DNA of 64,000 nt, taken from Synechococcus sp. CB0101. Lineage in GTDB: Bacteria; Cyanobacteriota; Cyanobacteriia; PCC-6307; Cyanobiaceae. The stretch is from NCBI RefSeq assembly GCF_000179235.2, contig NZ_CP039373.1, positions 558,032 to 622,031 of the forward strand. Reading direction: 5' to 3'. The notes under the pieces are model-generated. The model saw only the letters and a list, made by a program, of their open reading frames with translations, was not told where the DNA came from and searched no databases. The first letter of the stretch is position 1. Each line of letters opens with the position of its first letter. Positions 53,764 to 62,376 of the stretch are shown here, piece after piece. The translations under genes were made by a program, and so were the position numbers.

Positions 53764-54883
53764 GCAACAGGTCGACGTTTTCCTCGCGGCTGTTGTAGCC
53801 CATCAGGCCGATACGCCAGACCTTGCCGGCCAGAGCGCCGAGACCGCCGCCGACTTCAATGCCGTGCTTGTTGAGCAGGTGCAGCGTGAAGGCCTTGCCA
53901 TCCACACCCTCGGGGATGCGAACGGTGGTGAGGGTGGGCAAGCGCAGCTCGGCCGGAACGTGGCATTGCAGACCAAGCGCTTCAAGACCGGACCACAGAC
54001 GCTCCGCATTGCGACGGTGGCGCTCCCACACGTTGTCGAGACCCTCCTCGGCGATCAGGCGCAGGGCCTCACGCATGCCGAAGTTCATGTTCACCGGAGC
54101 GGTGTGGTGATACACCCGATCACTGCCCCAGTACTGGTTGAGCAGGCTCACATCCAGGTACCAGTTGGGCACCTTGCCGCTGCGGGCCGCCAGCTTTTCT
54201 TCGGCGCGGGGTCCCATGGTGAAGGGGCCGAGGCCCGGAGGGCAGCTGAGGCCCTTCTGGCTGCAGCTGTAGGCCAGGTCCACCTTCCAGTCATCCAGGA
54301 AGAGCGGCACAGCACCGAGGGAGGTGACGGTGTCGAGCAGCAGCAGGCAGTCGTACTGGCGGCAGAGATCACCAATGCCTTCCATCGGCTGCCGCACACC
54401 GGTGGACGTTTCGGCATGCACCATCGCCAGGATCTTGGGGCGGTGCTCCTTCAGACCGGCTTCGATCTCCTCGAGGCTGAAGGCCTCACCCCAGGGCTTC
54501 TCGATCGTGCGCACATCGGCGCGGTAACGGCCGGCCATGTCCTGCAGGCGCAAGCCGAAATAGCCCTTAACGGCCACCAGCACGGTGTCGCCGGGCTCCA
54601 CCATGTTGGCGAGGGTGGCTTCCATCGCCGCCGAACCCGTACCGCTCATCGGCAGGGTGAGGCGGTTATCCGTCTGCCAGACGTAGCGCAACAGCTCCTG
54701 CACCTCGCTCATCAACGCCACGTAGAGCGGATCGAGGTGACCGATCGGTGTGCGGCTCAGGGCCTGCAGCACCGTGGGGTGGGCATTGGAGGGGCCAGGA
54801 CCCAGGAGCAACCGATCCGGTGTGGCGATCGGACCAAGGTTCAGACGATGCCGATCGGACACAGGAGGAGTGGAGGTTGCCAA
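53693..54883 (-). CDS. Serine/alanine-glyoxylate aminotransferase (class V)
   Basis: 396 residues. AGXT family: LLLGPGPSNAHPTVLQAL, MSGTGSAAMEATLAN, LLLDTVTSLGAVPLFLDDWKVD and the PLP lysine Lys210 in SCSQKGLSCPPGLGP. In cyanobacteria such enzymes transaminate glyoxylate formed by photorespiration. The first codon is TTG; a GTG at residue 8 is an alternative. It converges with tadA (71-base overlap) and follows apcF by 49 bases on the same strand. Confidence 0.93.
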   Translation of the reverse strand: MATSTPPVSDRHRLNLGPIATPDRLLLGPGPSNAHPTVLQALSRTPIGHLDPLYVALMSEVQELLRYVWQTDNRLTLPMSGTGSAAMEATLANMVEPGDTVLVAVKGYFGLRLQDMAGRYRADVRTIEKPWGEAFSLEEIEAGLKEHRPKILAMVHAETSTGVRQPMEGIGDLCRQYDCLLLLDTVTSLGAVPLFLDDWKVDLAYSCSQKGLSCPPGLGPFTMGPRAEEKLAARSGKVPNWYLDVSLLNQYWGSDRVYHHTAPVNMNFGMREALRLIAEEGLDNVWERHRRNAERLWSGLEALGLQCHVPAELRLPTLTTVRIPEGVDGKAFTLHLLNKHGIEVGGGLGALAGKVWRIGLMGYNSREENVDLLLNLLEQELPAFRSAAPAVAAAAA

Positions 54884-54932
54884 GGCCGGTTGCTGGTCTG
54901 TGGTGGGAGCCTACGCAGTCGCAGAGGCGAGA

Positions 54933-55463
54933 TCAGCGGGCGCGAACGTTGTTATCAGCGAGGCCGCGGCAGAGATGCTCAAACGGTGCCCGCACAACGG
55001 CGGAAAGCTGTTCAGCCGTTGCTACGCCGGCATCCAGCAAAAGCTCACACACCACATCTGCCATCAGCGCAATGCTGCGAACCGTGGGACCTGTGGGCAC
55101 GCCAAGGCTCTTATAGGTGTCATCGAGACCATTCAGCACTCGCTCGTTGAGGATCGTGCTGTCGTCGGCCACGAGGGCGTAGCTGGCGTAGCGCAGGAAG
55201 TAATCCATGTCGCGCAGGCAGGCAGCCCAGCGACGGGTGGTGTAGGCGTTGCCGCCAGGCAGCAGCAGTTCCGGATCCGACTGCCACAGGCGCTGGCTGG
55301 CCTCACGCACGATTTCAGCGGCTTCGCGATTGATCAACTCAACAGCGGCCAAACGCAGTTGCGCCTGAGAGAAGTAGGTGGCAATGCGATCAACTGCATC
55401 GCGATCGAAGTAGCGGCCCAGCTGGTCGTACCGACCGATCAGACCGGTGATGGCATCGCGCAT
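54933..55463 (-). CDS. apcF: Allophycocyanin beta-18 subunit
   Basis: Core subunit of the phycobilisome that helps form the terminal emitter trimers. 176 residues from the ATG at 55463 ([20 protein letters not shown]); 15 upstream codons are not family-like. The bilin Cys is Cys82 in [21 protein letters not shown], and Asn72 in [10 protein letters not shown] matches the methylated asparagine of beta subunits. It is slightly longer than typical ApcF because of the tail [15 protein letters not shown]. The divergent neighbour is glnA. Confidence 0.95.
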   Translation of the reverse strand: MRDAITGLIGRYDQLGRYFDRDAVDRIATYFSQAQLRLAAVELINREAAEIVREASQRLWQSDPELLLPGGNAYTTRRWAACLRDMDYFLRYASYALVADDSTILNERVLNGLDDTYKSLGVPTGPTVRSIALMADVVCELLLDAGVATAEQLSAVVRAPFEHLCRGLADNNVRAR

Positions 55464-55597
55464 GGCGTGAAGGATCGACGCACCTGAGCCGGAACGTAGC
55501 ACCTGCAAACCCTCAGATCCCTTGCGATTGCATGGATCTGATCAAGTTGACAGAAACGGTTACGCAAGCGATCCAGTCCGAATCAGTCACGAATTTG

Positions 55598-55640
55598 GTT
55601 ACAGGTGATACACAGGCAGGGCAGGGCTGCTCCGTACGGT
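55598..55640 (+). promoter_or_regulatory. Candidate NtcA-activated promoter of glnA
   Basis: GTTACAGGTGATAC (55598-55611) matches the NtcA consensus GTA-N8-TAC except for T at the third base. After 23 bases comes TACGGT (55635-55640), a TAnnnT -10. This spacing is that of class II NtcA promoters, and glnA is a classic NtcA target. Transcription would start near 55647, about 47 bases before the ATG. Confidence 0.7.
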
Positions 55641-55693
55641 CCCGCGAGCCCGGTTCCAGGCGGGCTTCCTCTCAGCCTCCAAGCGTTCACGTC

Positions 55694-57112
55694 ATGGCCA
55701 AAACCGCCCAGGACGTCCTCCGTCAGATCAAGGACGAGGGCATCGAACTGATCGATCTCAAGTTCGTCGACCTTCACGGCAAGTGGCAGCACCTCACCGT
55801 CTGCCAGGACCTGATCGACGAAGCCGCCTTTACCGAGGGTGTGGCCTTCGACGGCTCCTCGATCCGCGGTTGGAAAGCGATCAACGAATCGGATATGGCG
55901 ATGGTGCCGGATCCGAATACCGCCTGGATTGATCCCTTCTACAGCCACAAAACCCTCAGCCTGATCTGCTCGATTCAGGAGCCCCGCAGCGGTCAGCCCT
56001 ACGCCCGTTGCCCCCGCGCCCTGGCACAGAAGGCCCTTGATTACCTCGGTTCCACAGGCCTGGCTGACACCGCCTACTTCGGCCCGGAGCCCGAATTCTT
56101 CGTTTTTGACGACGTTCGCTACAAGAGCGCCAACGGCTCCAGCTTCTACAGCGTGGATTCGATCGAAGCTCCTTGGAACACCGATCGAGTGGAAGAAGGC
56201 GGCAACCTCGCCAACAAGATCCAGCTGAAAGAGGGTTACTTCCCCGTCGCCCCCAACGACACCCTGCAGGACATGCGCAGCGAAATGCTGCTCACCATGG
56301 GTTCCCTGGGCGTGCCGATCGAAAAGCAGCACCACGAGGTGGCCACGGCGCAACACGAACTCGGCATGAAGTTCGCCGAGCTGATCAGCGCGGCCGACAA
56401 CGTGATGATCTACAAGTACGTGGTGCGCAACGTTGCCAAGAAGTACGGCAAGACCGCCACATTCATGCCCAAGCCGATCTTTGCCGACAACGGCAGCGGC
56501 ATGCACGTGCACCAGAGCCTCTGGAAAGGCGGCCAACCTCTGTTCTGGGGTGAAGGCACCTACGCCAACCTCTCGCAAACCGCCCGTTGGTACATCGGTG
56601 GCCTGCTGAAGCACGCCCCCAGCTTCCTGGCCTTCACCAACCCCACCACCAACAGCTACAAGCGACTGGTGCCCGGCTTCGAAGCACCGGTGAACCTGGT
56701 GTACTCCCAGGGCAACCGCTCCGCCGCCGTGCGCATCCCCCTCACCGGAACGAACCCGAAGGCCAAGCGCCTCGAGTTCCGCTCCGGCGACGCGCTCTCC
56801 AACCCCTATCTGGGTTTCGCGGCCATGCTGATGGCCGGCATCGATGGCATCAAGAACCAGATCGACCCGGGCGACGGCACCGACGTTGACCTGTTCGAGC
56901 TCTCGGCCGAAGAGCTGGCCAAGATCTCCACGGTGCCCGCTTCGTTGAACGGTTCTCTGGAAGCCCTCAAGGCCGACCACGAGTATCTGCTCGCCGGTGG
57001 CGTCTTCACCGAAGACTTCATCGACAACTGGATCGCTCTGAAATACGAGGAGGTGCAGCAGCTGCGTCAGCGGCCTCACCCCCACGAATTCACCATGTAC
57101 TACGACGCCTGA
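55694..57112 (+). CDS. glnA: Glutamine synthetase type I
   Basis: Main ammonium-assimilating enzyme, glutamate plus ammonia and ATP to glutamine. 472 residues from the ATG at 55694 ([21 protein letters not shown]); the frame extends 54 codons upstream over the promoter. Signatures: [50 protein letters not shown] and the adenylylation-loop region near SAEELAKI. Ends in a strong terminator. Activity control by GifA-type inhibitors, common in cyanobacteria, cannot be judged here. Confidence 0.98.
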   Translation: MAKTAQDVLRQIKDEGIELIDLKFVDLHGKWQHLTVCQDLIDEAAFTEGVAFDGSSIRGWKAINESDMAMVPDPNTAWIDPFYSHKTLSLICSIQEPRSGQPYARCPRALAQKALDYLGSTGLADTAYFGPEPEFFVFDDVRYKSANGSSFYSVDSIEAPWNTDRVEEGGNLANKIQLKEGYFPVAPNDTLQDMRSEMLLTMGSLGVPIEKQHHEVATAQHELGMKFAELISAADNVMIYKYVVRNVAKKYGKTATFMPKPIFADNGSGMHVHQSLWKGGQPLFWGEGTYANLSQTARWYIGGLLKHAPSFLAFTNPTTNSYKRLVPGFEAPVNLVYSQGNRSAAVRIPLTGTNPKAKRLEFRSGDALSNPYLGFAAMLMAGIDGIKNQIDPGDGTDVDLFELSAEELAKISTVPASLNGSLEALKADHEYLLAGGVFTEDFIDNWIALKYEEVQQLRQRPHPHEFTMYYDA

Positions 57113-57148
57113 TCAGCGCCGGATCGTCGCTGCCTGGCAGCCCTATTC

Positions 57149-57175
57149 AGCCCCGGTTCACCCGGGGCTTTTTTT
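57149..57175 (+). terminator. Terminator after glnA
   Basis: AGCCCCGG, loop TTCAC, CCGGGGCT, then seven T residues. Strong Rho-independent terminator 36 bases after the glnA stop. Confidence 0.94.
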
Positions 57176-57184
57176 GTGGGGAGA

Positions 57185-57412
57185 TCAGTCGTGGCGAAGC
57201 TGGGCGATGGCGCTGTCGTGGAGACGGCGCTCGTGGGCATGGCGCTCAGCCCAGGCGACCTCCTGGGAATGCACGTTGGAAGCCTCGCTTTGGTCGGCCG
57301 TGGCATGGCGCTGGGCCACCACGGGCTGGTGACGCCGTTGCTCCTGCTGGCGGTGCCGCATCCACTCCACAAAGAGAGGCTCGCTCTGGGAGGTGTTGAT
57401 CGAGGCGCTCAT
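57185..57412 (-). CDS. Small His/Arg-rich soluble protein, unrecognised
   Basis: 75 residues. Rich in His, Arg and Glu (FVEWMRHRQQEQRRHQPVV, then VAWAERHAHERRLHDSAIAQLRHD), no membrane segment, likely helical. A perfect AGGAGG ribosome-binding site lies 5 bases before the ATG at 57410-57412, the best in this part of the window, which argues that the gene is real. It converges on the glnA terminator. Confidence 0.72.
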   Translation of the reverse strand: MSASINTSQSEPLFVEWMRHRQQEQRRHQPVVAQRHATADQSEASNVHSQEVAWAERHAHERRLHDSAIAQLRHD

Positions 57413-57446
57413 CGCATCCTCCTGGGGATTCGCATGGGCCCATTCT

Positions 57447-57460
57447 GTAGCGGTTGCTAC
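57447..57460 (+). promoter_or_regulatory. Perfect GTA-N8-TAC dyad (NtcA-box-like)
   Basis: GTAGCGGTTGCTAC is a perfect inverted repeat GTAGC-N4-GCTAC and a perfect NtcA consensus. It lies in the divergent gap between the small protein at 57412 and the methyltransferase at 57591. No TAnnnT -10 stands at class II distance on either strand, so its role is uncertain. Confidence 0.45.
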
Positions 57461-57590
57461 GGAATATCGGGTTGCTCCATGAAACGTGATCTGCGTTCAG
57501 GCCGGCACAGAACAGCGCCTGGCCCCAACCGATCGCGATGCCGCATGGGATCCGTTGGAATGGAAGGCCGCTGCGACCCTGCCCAGCTCC

Positions 57591-58646
57591 ATGGCCGATA
57601 CCCTCACCAAGCTCGCCTATCAGGCCCTGCAGCAGGGCAAGAGCCTGGTGGGCGTGGCCCACAAGGAAGTGAGCACCAAGCTGATGGAGCTGGTGGCACC
57701 CCAGGGTGCTCCGAAAACGCGGCCGATCCCGCCGCAAATGCTGCTGGATCTGCAGGCGGCCAACACAGCCCTGATGGAGGTTGATTGGGAGGAAGCCGAG
57801 CAGGGCTTGTATCCCACCAGCCTCTTATTCGATGCGCCCTGGCTGGAATGGGCTGCCCGCTACCCCATGGTGTGGCTCGACATGCCCAGCACCTGGAACC
57901 GGCGCAGTGAACGCAATGTCAACGACCTGCCGCGCGATGTGGAGGCCGAGAACTATCCCGATTACTACCTCCAGAACTTCCATCACCAAACGGATGGCTA
58001 TCTGAGCGACCACTCCGCCTCGCTCTACGACCTGCAAGTGGAAATCCTCTTCAACGGCACCGCCGATCCGATGCGGCGCCGTGTGATCAAACCGCTGGTG
58101 CAGGGGCTGCGGGCCTTCAAGGATCGCCCGGCCTCCCAACTGCGGGTGCTGGATGTAGCCACCGGCACCGGTCGCACCCTGCGGCAAGTGCGCGCGGCTC
58201 TGCCCCAGGCGCAATTGGTGGGGATCGACCTCTCCGCCTCCTACCTGCGCCAGGCCAACCGCTGGCTGAGCCAGCTCCCCGACGAATTGCCCCAGCTGGT
58301 GCAGGGCAATGGCGAGGCCATGCCGTTCGCCAGCGGCAGCATGCAGGGCGTGACCTGTGTGTTCCTGCTGCATGAACTGCCAGCGGAAGCGCGCCAGAAC
58401 GTGATCAACGACTGCTTCCGGGTGCTGGAGCCCGGCGGAGTGCTCGTGTTGGCCGATTCCGTACAACTCGCGGATTCGCCTCAGTTCGAAACCGCCATGG
58501 ACAACTTCCGGCGTGTGTTCCATGAGCCTTACTACCGCGATTACATCGGCGATGACATCGAGGCCCGCCTCAGCAGCGCTGGCTTCAGCAACATCCGCGC
58601 CACCTCCCACTTGATGACACGGGTCTGGAGTGCCACCAAGCCCTGA
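57591..58646 (+). CDS. SAM-dependent methyltransferase
   Basis: 351 residues from the ATG at 57591. The N-terminal 190 residues include an unusual lead with WLEWAARYPMVWLDMPSTW and RDVEAENYPDYYLQNFHHQTDGYLS. The class I methyltransferase core follows: motif I VLDVATGTGRTLRQV (about 215), LVGIDLSASYLRQA, NGEAMPFASGSMQGVTCVFLLHEL and RVLEPGGVLVLADS. Resembles UbiE/chloroplast-type small-molecule methyltransferases. The substrate is unknown. Confidence 0.88.
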   Translation: MADTLTKLAYQALQQGKSLVGVAHKEVSTKLMELVAPQGAPKTRPIPPQMLLDLQAANTALMEVDWEEAEQGLYPTSLLFDAPWLEWAARYPMVWLDMPSTWNRRSERNVNDLPRDVEAENYPDYYLQNFHHQTDGYLSDHSASLYDLQVEILFNGTADPMRRRVIKPLVQGLRAFKDRPASQLRVLDVATGTGRTLRQVRAALPQAQLVGIDLSASYLRQANRWLSQLPDELPQLVQGNGEAMPFASGSMQGVTCVFLLHELPAEARQNVINDCFRVLEPGGVLVLADSVQLADSPQFETAMDNFRRVFHEPYYRDYIGDDIEARLSSAGFSNIRATSHLMTRVWSATKP

Positions 58647-58702
58647 CAAAGGGCCGTGGCCATCGCTCAAACGCCATAGGGTCCGCCCAAAGCGATGAGG
58701 GC

Positions 58703-59026
58703 ATGAGCAATCCGTTCAGCGTGCGCTGGTTGGCAGGCTGGACCTTCCAGACGGTGTTCATGGAGGGATGTGTACAGGTGGAAGCCCACGGCTTCGGCAT
58801 CTGTCTCCGCACACCCCTGCTGTCTGGTGAGAGCCCTGTTGTGGCTGCTGATCGGCTGGTGCTGGCGGAAGATCAGCGCCGCAGGGCGCTCCACAACGCG
58901 TGGCTCAGGGGAAACCGTCTCCCCGCATCGCCGCCGGCGCCACCGCTCAACGGCGCGAGCGCAGAGGTGGAACCAACCCCCTTGAACGCACCTGATCTCG
59001 AACCACTGATCCGCCTGGCAGCCTGA
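58703..59026 (+). CDS. Hypothetical protein, 107 residues
   Basis: Soluble, no signal or membrane segment. The N-terminus SNPFSVRWLAGWTFQTVFMEGCVQVEAHGFGI looks beta-rich; the rest is Ala/Pro-rich with RRRALHNAWLRGNRL. No family known to me. Same strand as the methyltransferase, 56 bases downstream. Accepted because the frame fills a gap between two genes and its N-terminal half looks structured. Confidence 0.6.
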   Translation: MSNPFSVRWLAGWTFQTVFMEGCVQVEAHGFGICLRTPLLSGESPVVAADRLVLAEDQRRRALHNAWLRGNRLPASPPAPPLNGASAEVEPTPLNAPDLEPLIRLAA

Positions 59027-59039
59027 TTGCAAGCGAGCA

Positions 59040-59312
59040 TCAGCGCTTCAGCCACAGCGCCAGGAGCAGGCCGACGCCACCCCAGCGAAGGCCACTCCAC
59101 AGTGCTGTTTCGCTCCAGAGGCTCGGCCGCAGCGGAACGGGCAACGGGTCCAACACGCGTTGCGCCAGTGCCATCCGTTGACGCAGGCGCCGGGCCTGAA
59201 GGCTTTCGTCGCCACTGCTGATCCGTTCAGCCCGCGACACCTGGGCCATCAGGTTCGCCAGCTGATGCAGCCAACGAATCGGCGTATGGGGAGACCTCGG
59301 GCGCTGCTGCAT
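59040..59312 (-). CDS. Small hypothetical protein with C-terminal membrane helix
   Basis: 90 residues from the ATG at 59312 (MQQRPRSPHTPIRWL). A helical charged middle (AERISSGDESLQARRLRQRMALAQRVL) is followed by a C-terminal hydrophobic helix (WSGLRWGGVGLLLALWLKR), so it may be tail-anchored. Divergent from the next gene by 9 bases. Unrecognised. Confidence 0.55.
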   Translation of the reverse strand: MQQRPRSPHTPIRWLHQLANLMAQVSRAERISSGDESLQARRLRQRMALAQRVLDPLPVPLRPSLWSETALWSGLRWGGVGLLLALWLKR

Positions 59313-59321
59313 GGCGCCAGG

Positions 59322-59636
59322 ATGGCCCTCCAGCCGAGGTTTCGTCCAGTGTCTACGCGTCAACCGTGGCCGGAAGGTAGCCGAGAAACGGCGGAAGCCC
59401 TGCATCGCCTGCTCACCATCGACAACCGCGATTGGCATGCGCTCAAAGGCCAACCCCAGCGGCGTGCAGCCGAACAGATCGCAGCGGCCCTGGTGCAGCT
59501 GCTCGATCCAGCCAACCCGGCCCATGCTCCGGTTCCCACCGCACAACGGGAGCAGGCCATCGCCCTGCTGGAGCATGGCCTGGGTTGGTTACGGGGTGAG
59601 CTGAAAGATCCGGGCTGTCCGAGCCACGGTCACTGA
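59322..59636 (+). CDS. Hypothetical protein, 104 residues, helical
   Basis: From the ATG at 59322. All-helical pattern: TAEALHRLLTIDNRDWHALKGQPQRRAAEQIAAALVQLLD, then REQAIALLEHGLGWLRGELKDPGCPSHGH. It looks like a small conserved cyanobacterial DUF (possibly DUF6439, not verifiable here). Its stop overlaps the anti-sigma-like gene by 7 bases. Confidence 0.68.
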   Translation: MALQPRFRPVSTRQPWPEGSRETAEALHRLLTIDNRDWHALKGQPQRRAAEQIAAALVQLLDPANPAHAPVPTAQREQAIALLEHGLGWLRGELKDPGCPSHGH

Positions 59637-60031
59637 GGCGACGGTTGACGCCGCAAAGCCACCTGCACGCGATTGCCGCGCGCGCTCCAGCGCACGTCAT
59701 CGAAGCAGGAGTGAATCAAAAACAACCCGCGGCCGCAGAGGGCATCAGCCTGCTCCGGCAACACCCCATGGCGGGCATCGCTGGGCACGCCGCAGCCTTC
59801 GTCCTGCACCTGAAACACCCACCAGCGAGGGGTCACAATCCGCCGCACCCGCAGGCATTTGCCCGGATCGTTGCCGTTGCCATGACGCACCGCATTCACC
59901 AGCACCTCCTGCAGGCCGAGTTGCAGTGAAGACAGCTGCTGGCTGCAACTGATCGGCTCGAGCAGCACCTCCAGCAGCGGGGAGAGCTGCAGGGTGGATG
60001 GGGTGATGAAATCGGCCCAGCGATGTGGCAT
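59630..60031 (-). CDS. Anti-sigma-factor-type serine kinase domain (RsbW/SpoIIAB-like ATPase)
   Basis: 133 residues from the ATG at 60031; a TTG at 60040 is an alternative. GHKL ATPase blocks: LGLQEVLVNAVRHGNGND (N box), VFQVQDEGCGVP (G1) and CGRGLFLIHSCFDDV (G2). It lacks a His-kinase dimerisation part, so it matches HATPase_c_2 anti-sigma or switch proteins. No anti-anti-sigma or sigma gene lies next to it. Confidence 0.85.
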   Translation of the reverse strand: MPHRWADFITPSTLQLSPLLEVLLEPISCSQQLSSLQLGLQEVLVNAVRHGNGNDPGKCLRVRRIVTPRWWVFQVQDEGCGVPSDARHGVLPEQADALCGRGLFLIHSCFDDVRWSARGNRVQVALRRQPSPQ

Positions 60032-60096
60032 CGAACCCAAACCGGCGGAGGCCCCGCCCAGTGATTCGAAACTACCGCTGCAGCGAACCGGCTGAT

Positions 60097-60819
60097 CTAG
60101 GCCGACACGCGCTGTTGCAGCCCAGGATGCGACAGCAGCGCATCCATCAGACGCACGCCCCGCAACTGATTCACCAGGGGGAGATGGCCCTCAGGTGCCT
60201 CCAACGACCAGGTGAAGGCGGAGGGGTAACGCGTCCAGACGCCACCCTGCTTCCAGCCCAGCCGAGGCCAGAGTTGATCCCAACGGCCATTGAGGGAGCG
60301 CAGCAGGCGGATCTGCACCGAAAAGCCGAAGCGACCCTGGGAATACACCACCCAGAGGCGATCCAGGCTTTCCAGATCCACCGAGGCGATCGGAGGCACT
60401 TCGGAGTAGTAGACGTAGCCGCGCTTCACCGCTGCTTCACCGGCCAATTGGCGTAGGTGCTCGCTGGTGAGACGGTCGGCCTCTTCAAAGGCCTGCTCCA
60501 CCAAAGCCTTCTGCAACGGGCCGTAATCGAGACCCGCCGCGCTATACACCGCCAGCCAGCCGTCGCTGTAACGCTGGCGAAAGGCCTGGCTGAGGCTGTC
60601 GTCCTCAGCCATCAACAGCTGAATCAACAGGCCTGCCGCCCAGTCGTCGGCGGTGGCATCGAGACGATCGATCTGTTCCGGGATCAGCGGCCGCAGCTCA
60701 GCTGCACGCTGCTGAACCTGCGTCAGCAGGCTGCGGCGCTGGCGGGGATTCGCCGCCAGAAAACGCTCCAACAGTTGCTCGGCGCTAACCGTGGTGGTGA
60801 CGGGGGGTCCGGAAAGCAT
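60097..60819 (-). CDS. gun4: GUN4-domain protein, Mg-chelatase regulator
   Basis: 240 residues, close to cyanobacterial Gun4. N-terminal helical-bundle domain (about 1-85), then the porphyrin-binding GUN4 domain: LRQLAGEAAVKRGYVYYSEVPPIASVDLESLDRLWVVYSQGRFGFSVQIRLL and RYPSAFTWSLEAPEGHLP. Gun4 binds protoporphyrin and stimulates Mg-chelatase H subunit. In the GUN4 core the residue usually written as a tilted Trp/ADxxT segment reads EEADRLTSEHLRQ. Divergent from mnmH. Confidence 0.9.
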   Translation of the reverse strand: MLSGPPVTTTVSAEQLLERFLAANPRQRRSLLTQVQQRAAELRPLIPEQIDRLDATADDWAAGLLIQLLMAEDDSLSQAFRQRYSDGWLAVYSAAGLDYGPLQKALVEQAFEEADRLTSEHLRQLAGEAAVKRGYVYYSEVPPIASVDLESLDRLWVVYSQGRFGFSVQIRLLRSLNGRWDQLWPRLGWKQGGVWTRYPSAFTWSLEAPEGHLPLVNQLRGVRLMDALLSHPGLQQRVSA

Positions 60820-60895
60820 GTAAGGGGATCAGACCTGCCAGGGGCCAGCGTTGGCCCACTATGTCAGGCATGGCCAGGCCAGGGCGGGTTCATTG

Positions 60896-61969
60896 ATGGT
60901 GGGGATGGAACGGAACCGCCAACCGGTGGAACGGTTTCTTGAGGGCACAGGTCCGGTGGTGGATGTGCGGGCGCCGGCGGAGTTTGCCCAGGGGCACATT
61001 CCAGGGGCCCGCAATCTGCCGCTGTTCAGTGATGACGAGCGCGCAGCCGTCGGCACCACCTACAAGCAACAGGGGCGCCAGGCCGCTGTGCAGCTAGGGC
61101 TTGAGCTGGTGGGGCCTCGGCTCGGGGAGCTGGGCAGCGCGCTCAACGCCCTCGCCGAAGCAGCAGGGGGTGAGCCACTGCGGCTGCACTGCTGGCGCGG
61201 CGGCATGCGCTCCGAAAGCATGGCCTGGCTGGCGGCCCAGCTCGATCTCTCGGTGCTCCTGCTGGAGGGGGGCTACAAGGCCTTCCGCCGCTGGGTGCTG
61301 GAGCGATTTGAGTGCAGCTGGCCGATCCATTTGATGGGTGGGCGCACCGGCAGCGGCAAAACCGATCTGTTGCTCGCCCTGGCCCAGCGCCAAGCGGCCG
61401 TGGTGGACCTGGAGGGGTTAGCCCATCACCGCGGCAGCAGCTTCGGCAGCCTCGGCATGCCACCCCAGCCCAGCACCGAGCACTACGAAAACCGCATCGC
61501 CATCGCCCTCCAAGGCATGCAGGAAGCGGAGCAAATCTGGGTGGAGGCAGAGAGCGTGCAGGTGGGTCGCTGCCGCATTCCCGCTGGGCTCTGGCGGCAG
61601 ATGCAGGCCGCGCCACTGCTGGAAATCCGTAGGCCGCTGGAGGAGAGGCTGGAGCAGTTGGTGGAGGTGTACGGCAACCAGGACCCCACTGCGCTGCGCG
61701 AGGCCACCGAACGGATCGCCCGCCGGCTGGGCCCCCAACGCACCAGCGCCGCCTTGGCGGCCATTGCCGAACGGCAGTGGGGAGAGGCCGCGCGCCAGAT
61801 GCTCGATTACTACGACCGCTGCTACGACCACGAATTGGAACGGCATGGCGGCTCCAATCAGCACCAGCTGCTGGGTCATGTCGATCTGGCTGGACTCAGT
61901 GCCGATGCCGCCGCCGACCAGCTGATCAGCCGTGGTGTGATCAGGACCCAGGGCCGGAACGCTGCCTAG
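60896..61969 (+). CDS. mnmH: tRNA 2-selenouridine/geranyl-2-thiouridine synthase
   Basis: 357 residues from the ATG at 60896. Rhodanese domain: [24 protein letters not shown] and the active Cys in [17 protein letters not shown]-loop domain: [12 protein letters not shown]. MnmH (SelU) converts 2-thiouridine at U34 to geranylthio- and selenouridine. Whether selenium is used depends on SelD, which is not in the window. Confidence 0.93.
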   Translation: MVGMERNRQPVERFLEGTGPVVDVRAPAEFAQGHIPGARNLPLFSDDERAAVGTTYKQQGRQAAVQLGLELVGPRLGELGSALNALAEAAGGEPLRLHCWRGGMRSESMAWLAAQLDLSVLLLEGGYKAFRRWVLERFECSWPIHLMGGRTGSGKTDLLLALAQRQAAVVDLEGLAHHRGSSFGSLGMPPQPSTEHYENRIAIALQGMQEAEQIWVEAESVQVGRCRIPAGLWRQMQAAPLLEIRRPLEERLEQLVEVYGNQDPTALREATERIARRLGPQRTSAALAAIAERQWGEAARQMLDYYDRCYDHELERHGGSNQHQLLGHVDLAGLSADAAADQLISRGVIRTQGRNAA

Positions 61970-61994
61970 GATCGAGCTTTGCTGGGTTCGATCG

Positions 61995-62366
61995 ATGGCC
62001 GCCATTCAGTTCTTCCGCGGTGTCGACGAGCCTGTGGTTCCTGATATCCGCATGACCCGCTCGCGCGATGGGCGCACCGGTCAGGCGATTTTTGTGTTCG
62101 ATCAGCCCGAAGCCCTCTCCCCCGAAAGCATGGGCGACATCGGCGGGATGTACATGGTGGATGAGGAGGGCCAACTGGTCACCCGCGAGGTGAACGCCAA
62201 GTTTGTGAACGGCAAACCAGCGGCACTCGAAGCCACCTACACCTGGAAAACCCCGGAAGATTTCGAGCGCTTCATGCGCTTCGCCCAGCGCTACGCCGAC
62301 AGCCACGACCTCGGGTTCTCCCAGAAAGAGAACAACGCTGGCGATAACGCCGAAGCCGCCGAGTAA
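61995..62366 (+). CDS. psb28: Photosystem II assembly factor Psb28
   Basis: 123 residues. Psb28 N-terminus [38 protein letters not shown] and the block [22 protein letters not shown] are diagnostic. It binds early PSII intermediates near CP47 during assembly and repair. The tail is acidic. It follows mnmH by 25 bases and precedes the AI-2E gene by 10. Confidence 0.96.
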   Translation: MAAIQFFRGVDEPVVPDIRMTRSRDGRTGQAIFVFDQPEALSPESMGDIGGMYMVDEEGQLVTREVNAKFVNGKPAALEATYTWKTPEDFERFMRFAQRYADSHDLGFSQKENNAGDNAEAAE

Positions 62367-62376
62367 GCCAAAGACC

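Noticed and set aside
55583-57085. 500-codon minus-strand frame opposite glnA
   Set aside because: Composition is that of an antisense shadow; glnA is certain and the frame has no recognisable motif.
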